Origin: Sphingopyxis sp.
GTDB taxonomy: Bacteria; Pseudomonadota; Alphaproteobacteria; Sphingomonadales; Sphingomonadaceae
DNA: 42,956 nucleotides
Reading direction: 5' to 3'
Assembly: GCA_016463225.1 (NCBI GenBank)
Contig: JAEMRT010000037.1
Location: 1 to 42,956 of the forward strand
Shown: positions 32,278 to 39,897 of the stretch, piece by piece
Numbering within the stretch: position 1 is the stretch's first letter
Layout of the letters: every line of letters starts with the position of its first letter
Position numbers and translations under genes: made by a program
Notes under the pieces: generated by a model
What the model was told of the DNA's origin: nothing
Seen by the model: the letters and a program-made list of their open reading frames with translations, nothing else
Databases searched by the model: none

Positions 32278-33213
32278 ATGCCCGACGACCAGGGATCTTC
32301 GACCCGATCGGAAGAGGACAGTAGGTCCGGCCTGTGGGCCGGACTCCGGACATTGATATTCGGCGGCAACAACGAGCCGTCGCTGCGCGAGCAGATCGAA
32401 GAGGTCATCGACGAGGCCGAGGAAGAGGGTCACGACCGGCGCGGCAGCAACATCGTCGGCGATATGTCGCCAAGCGAGCGCAAAATGCTGCGCAACCTGC
32501 TCCATTTTGGCGAACAGACGGTCGACGATGTCGCGGTGCCGCGCGCCGACATCATCGCCATCCCTGAAAGCGCCAGCTTTGACGAAATCGTCGCGCAATT
32601 CGCCGAGGCGGGGCACAGCCGCCTGCCGGTCTATCGCGAAAACCTAGACGAAGTTGTCGGGATGATCCACGTCAAGGATGTGTTCGCGGTGCTCGCCGAG
32701 GGACGCCCGCCGCCGCCGCTGATCGATCTGATCCGCCAGCCACTGTATGTCCCGCAATCGATGGGGGTGCTCGACCTGCTCGCCGAAATGCGTGCCAAAC
32801 GCACCCATCTGGCGATCGTGATCGACGAATATTCAGGCACTGAAGGCCTGCTGACGATCGAGGATCTGGTCGAGGAAATCGTCGGCGAGATCGAGGACGA
32901 GCATGACGACGAACCCGTCCTGCTCTTCACCCGCGGCGCCGACGGTTGCTGGGACGCCGACGCGCGCGCCGAGCTCGACGATGTCGGCGAAGCGATCGAT
33001 GCGCGGCTCGCCGAGATCGAGGAAGATGTCGACACGCTGGGCGGCCTCGCCGCGGTGCTCGCGGGCCATGTTCCCGAGGTCGGCGAGATTTTGCTGCATC
33101 CGAGCGGCTGGCGCATCGAGGTGATGGAGGCCGACGAGCGCCGCGTCCATCGCCTGCGCCTGCACCCACCGGTCGTCGTCAATCTGGAGGCGCCGTCCGA
33201 AACCGGGGATTGA
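32278..33213 (+). CDS. corC: CorC/YbeX-family CBS-domain protein
   Basis: This 311-residue cytoplasmic protein contains two CBS domains (residues about 70-190: MSPSERKMLRNLLHFGEQTVDDVAVPRADIIAIP, SRLPVYRENLDEVVGMIHVKDVF, KRTHLAIVIDEYSGTEGLLTIEDLVEEIVGEIEDEHD) and a C-terminal CorC/HlyC transporter-associated domain (about 220-300). In E. coli the homologue YbeX is linked to ribosome maturation and magnesium/cobalt efflux. The start MPDDQGSS follows GGAGGAACC; a longer upstream frame would overlap ybeY. No membrane segment is present. The lnt gene that often follows is absent. Confidence 0.94.
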   Translation: MPDDQGSSTRSEEDSRSGLWAGLRTLIFGGNNEPSLREQIEEVIDEAEEEGHDRRGSNIVGDMSPSERKMLRNLLHFGEQTVDDVAVPRADIIAIPESASFDEIVAQFAEAGHSRLPVYRENLDEVVGMIHVKDVFAVLAEGRPPPPLIDLIRQPLYVPQSMGVLDLLAEMRAKRTHLAIVIDEYSGTEGLLTIEDLVEEIVGEIEDEHDDEPVLLFTRGADGCWDADARAELDDVGEAIDARLAEIEEDVDTLGGLAAVLAGHVPEVGEILLHPSGWRIEVMEADERRVHRLRLHPPVVVNLEAPSETGD

Positions 33214-33221
33214 GCTACGCT

Positions 33222-33938
33222 CTAATCGTCGACGTTGACGACATTATATTTCAGCGCTTCCTTGCGGGTAAGGCAGCGGCGCGTCGAGCGGTCGCTGCCC
33301 GTCGCGACCGCTTTCTGCCGGTACATGATCTCGGACAGCAGGTCGCGCGAGACATCGAGGCGGATGAGCAGATCATTGTCCTCGGTCGCCATCAGCGCGG
33401 CTTCGCGTTCGACGTCGCTGATCAGTTCGGTGGTGGATTCCGTGCCCAGCGCGACGCTCGACTGAATGGCGTTTTTGTCGCCGGTCATCGTGAACATATG
33501 GACCATGAAATGGCCGCCCGGATCGATCGTGCGCGCGCGGCCGCCCATGAACACAAAATTGCACGCGCTGAAACACGTCCAGCCCGACGGGATGCGGGTA
33601 ATCATCTGGCGCTCTTTGCTGAATTTGCGGATCAGCAAGCCCGCGGCATTGCCGGCGCGGGCATCGCCGCCGGGCGAACGGATCCAGATTTCGCTGATCG
33701 ACGGATTGTCGGTCAGCACTTTTTCCAGCCGCGCCGGAAGTTCGCTATCGACGCGGCCTTCCGCGAGCAGCACCAGTTCGCCGCTGCGCTTGAACGGCGT
33801 TAGCACCATCGTCTTGTAATCGGACCAATTGGGTTTGGCGGGACAGGTCGGATTGTCGGGGTCCATGCCCGGCGGCGTCGCCGCAGTGCACGCCAGCATC
33901 GCGGCGATTGCGGTGGCCGATTTGATCCAGCTGCGCAT
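33222..33938 (-). CDS. ClpP-like-fold exported protein (COG3904-like)
   Basis: This 238-residue protein has an N-terminal leader with MLACTA, a possible lipobox at Cys17. The body resembles the COG3904 family, proteins with a ClpP/crotonase-like fold. Blocks are ELVLLAEGRVDSELPARLEKVL, SEIWIRSPGGDARAGNAAGLLIRKF (Ser-Pro-Gly-Gly forms an oxyanion-like turn), CFSACNFVFMGGRARTIDPGGHFMVHM (Ser in SAC in the place of the ClpP serine; GGHFMVH with a possible catalytic His). It may be a periplasmic serine protease, but activity is not proven. GGGGGAAGT precedes the start. It converges on corC with 8 bases between stops. Confidence 0.82.
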   Translation of the reverse strand: MRSWIKSATAIAAMLACTAATPPGMDPDNPTCPAKPNWSDYKTMVLTPFKRSGELVLLAEGRVDSELPARLEKVLTDNPSISEIWIRSPGGDARAGNAAGLLIRKFSKERQMITRIPSGWTCFSACNFVFMGGRARTIDPGGHFMVHMFTMTGDKNAIQSSVALGTESTTELISDVEREAALMATEDNDLLIRLDVSRDLLSEIMYRQKAVATGSDRSTRRCLTRKEALKYNVVNVDD

Positions 33939-34098
33939 ATGACTTCCCCCAAAACGCGATCCAGACTCTAGTCCGCCGACAGAAACAAGACAATATCGCC
34001 GCCAGCCCTGCCGCAGGTATGATCAGCGTCACTGACCAAGCTTGTCGGGTCGATTATTCGGGCCTAGCCTTTGAAAAACAAGGGTGGGGGAACAAGAC

Positions 34099-35157
34099 AT
34101 GCGGACCAGGTTGCGGCATCATGCGGCGTTTGTCGTCATCGCGGCGGTGTTGCTGTGCAGCGGCGGCGCCGGCGCCTGGCAAGGCACACCGGGCGAGGGC
34201 GACAAGGCTTATGTGCCACCGGCGGTCGCCGAACCGCCGCTGCCCGCGCTGCCTGCCCGGCCTGCGCTCGATACCGACAGCTATCCGGGCTGTCGCGAGG
34301 ATTACCGCAAGAAGGACGCGCCGTTCGATCAGGCCGAGGCGATCAACCGCTGCACCGTCGCGATCGACGCCTATTATCGCCAGAAAATGCTGCCCTATCG
34401 CCAGGCGATGATCACCTATCAGGACGCCTTGTCGTCGCTCTATTCGACCCAGGTCGGCGCCAACAAACGCTATTCGGCCGACACTCAATATCGTTTCTTC
34501 CAGACCGTAATGGCCGAACATGCGGCCTCCAATCCCGACGGTGAAAATCTCGCCGGCTATCGCGGCATCGAAGCGCAATATCAGACCGATCGTGCCTATC
34601 TGGCCGATCGGTTCTGCTTCAACACTGGGTGCAACGGCTATCCGGCGCCCGCGGCGGTCGCCACGGTCGCGGCTCCCGAAACCGCCGACACGCCCGCGAA
34701 GAAGAAGGGCGACGACGGGAAGCGTGCCGACAGCGCCAACCCCGACGCCAAATGCAAGCGTGCGCGCAAGCGCGGCGGTGCGCTCGGCGGACTGATCGGC
34801 GGGGTAGCGGGCAACGTAGTGGGGCTGAAGGGCATCGGTACCGCGGTGTCGGGGCTGTTTGGTGCGGTGCTCGTCGCCGAGATTGCGTGCCAGCTCGACG
34901 AGAAGGAACAGAAGGTCGCCGCCGAGGCGACCGTTGCGGTCACCAAGAAGGAGGAGGTCGGCGCCACCGCCAAATGGACCAGTCCGACGCGCGAAGGGGT
35001 GGCGGGGTCGTCGACGATCACCGCGCTCAACACCGAACCCAATGGCAGCAAATGCCTGTCGATCACCGACATCGCGATTGTCGAGGGCGAGGAAACGCGC
35101 GTGTCAAAGCGGATGTGCCGACAAAAACCGGGCGAACCGTACAGCATCATGGCCTGA
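34099..35157 (+). CDS. Exported protein with glycine-zipper segment, function unknown
   Basis: I do not recognise this 352-residue protein. It starts at ATG 34099 behind GGTGGGGGAAC (a GTG 15 bases upstream would add five residues). The signal peptide ends near GAGAWQ. The N-terminal half is rich in Tyr, Gln and charged residues with DYRKKDAPFDQAEAINRCTVAIDAYYRQKMLPYRQAM, probably helical. Two Cys (FCFNTGC) close it. A lysine-rich linker then leads to a glycine-zipper stretch RGGALGGLIGGVAGNVVGLKG, similar to those in outer-membrane lipoproteins of the 17-kDa antigen type, and a final domain with two further Cys. It may associate with the outer membrane. A glycosyltransferase follows on the same strand. 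Confidence 0.82.
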   Translation: MRTRLRHHAAFVVIAAVLLCSGGAGAWQGTPGEGDKAYVPPAVAEPPLPALPARPALDTDSYPGCREDYRKKDAPFDQAEAINRCTVAIDAYYRQKMLPYRQAMITYQDALSSLYSTQVGANKRYSADTQYRFFQTVMAEHAASNPDGENLAGYRGIEAQYQTDRAYLADRFCFNTGCNGYPAPAAVATVAAPETADTPAKKKGDDGKRADSANPDAKCKRARKRGGALGGLIGGVAGNVVGLKGIGTAVSGLFGAVLVAEIACQLDEKEQKVAAEATVAVTKKEEVGATAKWTSPTREGVAGSSTITALNTEPNGSKCLSITDIAIVEGEETRVSKRMCRQKPGEPYSIMA

Positions 35158-35201
35158 CGGCGGCGTTGCGTTTGCGCGGCGAGGGGGTTAGCGCAGGCGC
35201 G

Positions 35202-36359
35202 ATGGACGTCTCCGACCTGCGCATCGCCCTGTTCAGCGGCAATTACAACATGACCGTCGATGGTGCGAACAAGGCGCTGAACCGCCTTGTCGGCTATCTG
35301 CTCGCGCATGGCGCCGCGGTGCGCGTCTATTCGCCGACCGTCGCCAATCCCGATTTCGAGCCGACCGGCGATCTGGTCAGCGTCCCGTCCTTTGCGATTC
35401 CCGGTCGCAGCGAATATCGTATTCCGGTGACTTTCTCGTCGCGGGTGCGGCAGGATATCGCCGCCTTCGCGCCGAACGTCCTCCATATTTCCAGCCCCGA
35501 TCGCGTCTCGCGACAGGCCGCGGCGTGGGCGCGGCGGCGGCGTCTTCCGGTCGCCTGCTCGGTCCACACCCGCTTTGAAACCTATTTTCGCTACTACAAC
35601 CTGTCGTTCCTCGAACCCGTGGTCGTCGCGTGGTTGCGCAAGCTGTACCGCAAGTGCGATGCGCTGATCGCGCCGTCGGAAAGCTTCGCGCAGGTACTGC
35701 GCGACCAGCGGATGAATTACGACATCGGCATCTGGACCCGCGGCGTCGAGCAGGGGATTTTTAACCCAGGCCGCCGCGACGCGGAATGGCGCCGCTCGCT
35801 TGGCATCGAAGATGATGTTCCGGCGATCGCTTTCCTCGGGCGGCTGGTGATGGAAAAGGGGCTCGACGTGTTCGCCGATGCCATCGACGTGCTGGCGCGG
35901 CGCGGGGTGCCGCACAAAGTGGTCGTCATCGGCGAGGGGCCAGCGGGCGACTGGTTCGAATCGCGCCTGCCGAACGCCAGTTTTATCGGGTTTCAGGGCG
36001 GCGCGGATCTCGCGCATGCGCTGGCGTCGTGCGACATTTTCTTCAACCCGTCGGTCACCGAAACCTTTGGCAATGTGACGCTCGAGGCGATGGCGTGCGG
36101 GCTTCCCGTCGTCGCCGCGCGCGCCACCGGCAGCGCCAGCATCGTAAAGCACGGTCGGACCGGGTATCTCGTCGCTCCCGGTTCGATCACCGGCTTCGCC
36201 GATCATCTCCAGCGCTATTGCCGCGACATCCCGCTGCGCGCCGAACATGGCGCAGCGGCGGTGCTCGAAAGCGGCGCCTATCAATGGGACGCGATCAACC
36301 AAGCGGTCGCCGACACCTATCTGCGCCTGATCCGTCAGAAACAGCGGCGCGGGGGCTGA
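35202..36359 (+). CDS. GT4-family glycosyltransferase
   Basis: This 385-residue enzyme should move a sugar from a nucleotide donor to a lipid or glycan acceptor at the inner membrane's cytoplasmic face. The N-terminal Rossmann domain starts RIALFSGNYNMTVDGANKALNRLVGYLLAHGAAVRVYSPT, like the MgtA/SqdX/PimB group. The donor site includes FLGRLVMEKGLDVF, and the E-x7-E motif reads ETFGNVTLE (about residue 287). The start is the first ATG (35202) after the previous gene; the frame runs open far upstream inside that gene, which is only codon-bias shadow. It is followed 8 bases later by rarA. The exact lipid acceptor is unknown; sphingomonads make glycosphingolipids, but no link is visible. Confidence 0.9.
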   Translation: MDVSDLRIALFSGNYNMTVDGANKALNRLVGYLLAHGAAVRVYSPTVANPDFEPTGDLVSVPSFAIPGRSEYRIPVTFSSRVRQDIAAFAPNVLHISSPDRVSRQAAAWARRRRLPVACSVHTRFETYFRYYNLSFLEPVVVAWLRKLYRKCDALIAPSESFAQVLRDQRMNYDIGIWTRGVEQGIFNPGRRDAEWRRSLGIEDDVPAIAFLGRLVMEKGLDVFADAIDVLARRGVPHKVVVIGEGPAGDWFESRLPNASFIGFQGGADLAHALASCDIFFNPSVTETFGNVTLEAMACGLPVVAARATGSASIVKHGRTGYLVAPGSITGFADHLQRYCRDIPLRAEHGAAAVLESGAYQWDAINQAVADTYLRLIRQKQRRGG

Positions 36360-36366
36360 GCATCCG

Positions 36367-37686
36367 ATGGCCGGGGACCTGTTCGGCGGCGACGCACCCG
36401 CCCAGCGCGAAGGCGATACGACCGGCCCGGTGCCGCTCGCCGAGCGCCTCCGCCCGCGCACGCTGGCCGACGTCGTCGGGCAGGAGCATCTGACCGGCCC
36501 CGAAGGCACGATCGGCCGCATGGTCGCGGCGGGGCAATTGTCATCGATCATCCTGTGGGGACCGCCGGGCACCGGCAAGACGACGATCGCGCGGCTGCTC
36601 GCCGAAGCGGTGGGAATGCGCTTTTCGGCGCTGTCGGCGGTGTTCTCGGGCGTCGCGGACTTGCGGACCGCCTTTGCCGACGCCGAAAAAATGGCCGCGG
36701 CGGGTAAGCGAACCTTGCTGTTCGTCGACGAGATTCACCGTTTCAATCGCGCGCAGCAGGACGGGTTTCTGCCCTATGTCGAACGCGGCACGGTAGTGCT
36801 GGTCGGCGCGACGACCGAGAACCCCAGCTTTGCGCTGAACGCAGCGCTGCTATCGCGCGCGCAGGTGCTGGTGCTGAACCGGCTCGGCGAGGATGCGCTA
36901 ACGCAGTTGGTCGCGCGCGCCGAGGCCGATATCGGGCGCAGCCTGCCGGTCACCGACGACGCCCGGGCTGCGCTGGTCACCAGCGCTGACGGCGACGGGC
37001 GCTTCCTGCTCAACCAGGTCGAGACGCTGTTCGCTGCGGCGATCCCCGATCCGCTTGACCCCGTCGAGCTCGCGCAGTTTCTGCACCGCCGGATGCCGGT
37101 CTATGACAAGGACGGCGACGGCCACTACAATCTGATTTCGGCGCTGCACAAGGCGCTGCGCGGATCGGATCCGCAGGCGTCGCTCTATTATCTGGCGCGG
37201 ATGCTCGTCGCGGGCGAAGAGCCGCTCTATGTGCTGCGGCGACTGGTGCGTTTTGCGAGCGAGGACATCGGCCTCGCCGATCCGCAGGCGCTGGTGCAAT
37301 GCCTCGCCGCGAAGGATGCCTATCAGTTTCTCGGCTCGCCCGAGGGCGAGCTGGCGATCGTGCAGGCGTGCCTCTATCTCGCCACCGCGCCCAAATCGAA
37401 TGCCGCCTATGCAGCGCAGAAGGCCGCTTTCGCATCGGCGCGCGACACCGGATCGCTGGCGCCGCCGGCGAATATCCTCAACGCCCCGACCAAGCTGATG
37501 AAAGACCTGGGTTATGGCGCGGGCTATGCCTATGACCATGACGCGCCCGATGGTTTTTCGGGCGCCGAGTATTGGCCAGAGGGGATGGGCGCGCAGATTT
37601 ACTACCAGCCGACCGATCGCGGCTTCGAAAAGCGGATCGCCGAACGCATTGCGTGGTGGGATGAGCAACGCAAGGCGCGCGGTTGA
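36367..37686 (+). CDS. rarA: Replication-associated recombination protein A
   Basis: RarA (MgsA) is a AAA+ ATPase related to clamp-loader subunits and RuvB that acts at stalled replication forks. The 439-residue protein shows LAERLRPRTLADVVGQEHLTG, Walker A GPPGTGKTTIARLLAE (about residue 62), Walker B LLFVDEIHRFNRAQQD, sensor-1 GATTENPSF, and the C-terminal tetramerisation domain (YDKDGDGHYNLISALHKALRGSDPQASLYYLARMLVAGEEP). All the key residues are in place. It sits in a same-strand run between the glycosyltransferase and an MmcQ/YjbR gene. Confidence 0.97.
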   Translation: MAGDLFGGDAPAQREGDTTGPVPLAERLRPRTLADVVGQEHLTGPEGTIGRMVAAGQLSSIILWGPPGTGKTTIARLLAEAVGMRFSALSAVFSGVADLRTAFADAEKMAAAGKRTLLFVDEIHRFNRAQQDGFLPYVERGTVVLVGATTENPSFALNAALLSRAQVLVLNRLGEDALTQLVARAEADIGRSLPVTDDARAALVTSADGDGRFLLNQVETLFAAAIPDPLDPVELAQFLHRRMPVYDKDGDGHYNLISALHKALRGSDPQASLYYLARMLVAGEEPLYVLRRLVRFASEDIGLADPQALVQCLAAKDAYQFLGSPEGELAIVQACLYLATAPKSNAAYAAQKAAFASARDTGSLAPPANILNAPTKLMKDLGYGAGYAYDHDAPDGFSGAEYWPEGMGAQIYYQPTDRGFEKRIAERIAWWDEQRKARG

Positions 37687-37701
37687 GGCAGGGAGCGGCG
37701 A

Positions 37702-38052
37702 ATGGCGAAGTTCGACAATTGGGACGATGTGATCGAATTTGCCTGCGCGCTTCCCGACGTTGAAATGCTCCCATTTTTCGGGACGCCCTGTCCAAAACTG
37801 AACGGCAAGGCCTTGGCTTCGCCCGGACGCGAGGCGGGAAGCTTTGCGGTGATGTGCCATCGCGATGAGAAGGATATCCTGCTTGAAACCGATCCCGACA
37901 CCTTCTGGCAAACCCCGCATTATGAGGGATGGCATGCCATTCTCGTCCGCTTTGGTTCGGATGACCCCGACCGCGTCGCCGACGTCCTGCGCCGTGCCTG
38001 GTGGGACCGCGCCAAGAAAGGGCAGCGCATGGCTTTTGGCGCGCGGCCGTGA
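37702..38052 (+). CDS. MmcQ/YjbR-family protein
   Basis: This is a 116-residue cytoplasmic protein of the MmcQ/YjbR (CyaY-like fold) family, often called DNA-binding, although a cellular role is not established. The segments DVIEFACALPDVEMLPFFGTPCPKLNGKALAS, AVMCHRDEKDILLETDPDTFWQTPHYEGWHAILVRF and VADVLRRAWWDRAK are typical. GGGAG precedes the ATG. It starts 15 bases after rarA, and the next gene begins one base after its stop, so it is inside an operon. Confidence 0.92.
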   Translation: MAKFDNWDDVIEFACALPDVEMLPFFGTPCPKLNGKALASPGREAGSFAVMCHRDEKDILLETDPDTFWQTPHYEGWHAILVRFGSDDPDRVADVLRRAWWDRAKKGQRMAFGARP

Positions 38053-38053
38053 C

Positions 38054-39409
38054 GTGACATGGCGATCGACCCTTGCTCTGCTGATTGCGGCGGTGGCGCT
38101 GCCCGCGCAGGCGGCTGACGCGAACGCGGACCTCAACCGCGCCTGGGCGGCGGGCTATCGCGCGGCACTGACCTGCTCGTCGCTGTGGAACGGCGCGGGC
38201 AAATCGCTCGATGCGATTGAACGCGACGAGCTGACCGGTATTTATCCCGAGGTCGAGGCCGACGTCCGTGCGCTGAAGGCCGATGTCGATGACGCGGCCA
38301 AGCAGGTGCGGGTGCGCTACCGCGACGATATGCCGCCGCGCGTCGCGCAATGGACCGGCGGCGAAGGCTGCGTGACGTTGCCGATCGGGGCGTCGCCGCC
38401 ACCGGTCGGTGACACCGCACCGCGCCCGAACCTGGACGACCAGCCGTGGCCGGTCGGCGACAAGGGCGCGCGCTGGCCGATCACCAGAGGATACAGCAAA
38501 TTCCAGCTGGCGACGATGGCGATCGAAGGCTTTGGCGGGCGCACCAGTTCGTTGCTGATCGTCAAGGACGGCCGGATTTCGGTCGAAAGCTATTGGGGCG
38601 GCCATAACAGGCACACCGCGCAGCGGACCTTCTCGATCGCCAAGTCGATGGCGGCGACGCTGATCGGGCATGCGGTGCTTCGCGGTCAGATCGACGTGAA
38701 GGCTCCCGCGGCGATCGCCGAATGGCAGCGCCCCGGCGATCCGCGCGCCGCGATCACCACCGAACAGTTGATGCGGATGGCGAGCGGGTTGACCAGCGAC
38801 ACGGCGGGCAATCGCACCGACGCGATCTATATGGGCGGCGCGTCGGTGCGCCAGTGGACGGTACAATGGCCGCTGCTGAACCCGCCGGGCACGCGGTATC
38901 GCTACGCCAACAACGACACGCTGCTCGCGGTGCAGTCGCTCAAGGCGGCACAGGCGAAGACGGGCGGGGCGCTCAGCCCCGGCGCTTTCTTCGACCGGAT
39001 CGGTATGACGCGCACCTTTGTCGAACATGACACGGACGGCGATTATATCCTGTCGAGCCAGGTTTGGACGAGCGCGCGCGACCTTGCCCGGCTGGGGCTG
39101 CTCTATCAGAACGATGGCCTGTGGAACGGCCAGCGGCTGTTGCCCGCCGACTGGCGGCGCTTCGTGACGACGCCGAGCGGACCGCAGCCCGCCGGGATGT
39201 TCGGCTATGGCGCGGGCTTTTGGTTGCTCCACAAATCCGACGGCATTCCCGCCGACGCGTTCGGCGCCTTTGGCAATCGCGGCCAATATCTGATCATCAT
39301 CCCGTCACGCCAGTTGGTGATCGTGCGGCAGGGTTATGATGACGACAAGAACCGGCTCGACATCGCGGCGCTGGTCAGGGCGATCGTCGCTGCCGACGAT
39401 CCACGCTGA
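38054..39409 (+). CDS. Exported serine hydrolase, beta-lactamase fold, with extra N-terminal region
   Basis: This 451-residue protein starts at GTG 38054, one base after the previous stop, giving the signal peptide (M)TWRSTLALLIAAVALPAQA. The region 20-140 (DLNRAWAAGYRAALTCSSLWNGAGKSLDAIERDELTGIYPEVE) is not part of the usual hydrolase domain. From about 145 the beta-lactamase/transpeptidase fold follows: S-x-x-K in RTFSIAKSMAATL (residue about 195), MRMASGLTSD, Y-x-N in YRYANNDTLLAV, and HKSDGIPADAFGAFGNRGQYLIIIP. All three catalytic elements look intact. It may be an esterase or D-amino peptidase; the sequence does not tell. The reading frame is also open upstream inside the previous gene, which I ignore. 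Confidence 0.9.
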   Translation: MTWRSTLALLIAAVALPAQAADANADLNRAWAAGYRAALTCSSLWNGAGKSLDAIERDELTGIYPEVEADVRALKADVDDAAKQVRVRYRDDMPPRVAQWTGGEGCVTLPIGASPPPVGDTAPRPNLDDQPWPVGDKGARWPITRGYSKFQLATMAIEGFGGRTSSLLIVKDGRISVESYWGGHNRHTAQRTFSIAKSMAATLIGHAVLRGQIDVKAPAAIAEWQRPGDPRAAITTEQLMRMASGLTSDTAGNRTDAIYMGGASVRQWTVQWPLLNPPGTRYRYANNDTLLAVQSLKAAQAKTGGALSPGAFFDRIGMTRTFVEHDTDGDYILSSQVWTSARDLARLGLLYQNDGLWNGQRLLPADWRRFVTTPSGPQPAGMFGYGAGFWLLHKSDGIPADAFGAFGNRGQYLIIIPSRQLVIVRQGYDDDKNRLDIAALVRAIVAADDPR

Positions 39410-39411
39410 TT

Positions 39412-39828
39412 CTATTCGAACGGCGGATAGCGCTCGAACGCGGGCAGGCTGTCCAGTTTTTCCATCCAGCCGATGCGCTCGGCGGTCTGGATCTGCACCT
39501 GCGCCGGGATCAGGCCGGGGTCGTCGAGTGTCGCCGACTGGACGTCGATCTGGCCCGGAAAGATGGCCTCGCTGGTATAGAACAGCCCGGTGCCGCATTC
39601 GCCGCAGAAATGGCGTCGGCCATGTTCGGACGACGCATAGATTTTGGGCGTGCCGGTGATTTCGATCTCGTCCTGCCCGACCAGTGCCCACCCGACCATC
39701 GGTGCACCTGCGTGGCGGCGGCAATCGCTGCAATGGCACAGCGCATGATGCTGCACCGCGGTGGTCATCGAATAGCGGATCGCGCCGCAATGGCATTGGC
39801 CGTTGGCGCGGGGGCTCGAGTCACTCAT
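39412..39828 (-). CDS. GFA-family (glutathione-dependent formaldehyde-activating-like) protein
   Basis: This 138-residue zinc protein carries the GFA motifs GQCHCGAIRY (residues about 11-20), LCHCSDCRRHAGAP (about 30-43) and HFCGECGTGLFY (about 74-85), which together hold two zinc ions. Founder members were reported to help form S-hydroxymethylglutathione, though that is disputed; most relatives have no known substrate. The start ATG at 39828 lies behind AAGGAGAACAACG, inside a perfect inverted repeat that could hide the ribosome site. It converges with the serine hydrolase gene (two-base gap). No formaldehyde dehydrogenase gene is near. Confidence 0.92.
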   Translation of the reverse strand: MSDSSPRANGQCHCGAIRYSMTTAVQHHALCHCSDCRRHAGAPMVGWALVGQDEIEITGTPKIYASSEHGRRHFCGECGTGLFYTSEAIFPGQIDVQSATLDDPGLIPAQVQIQTAERIGWMEKLDSLPAFERYPPFE

Positions 39829-39831
39829 CGT

Positions 39832-39859
39832 TGTTCTCCTTATCCCAGTAAGGAGAACA
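39832..39859 (-). promoter_or_regulatory. Inverted repeat over the ribosome site of the GFA gene
   Basis: TGTTCTCCTTA (39832-39842) and TAAGGAGAACA (39849-39859) form an 11-bp perfect dyad around six bases, beginning 4 bases upstream of the start codon. The AGGAG of the dyad is the ribosome site for the GFA gene on the minus strand. It could be an operator for a repressor or a translation-blocking RNA hairpin. Confidence 0.7.
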
Positions 39860-39897
39860 TAACATAAACATCTTTGCGAACGCAATGCCCTCGTGCG

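Noticed and set aside
34638..36578. 646-codon frame antisense to the glycosyltransferase region
   Set aside because: It crosses three genes on the other strand and shows only low-complexity composition.
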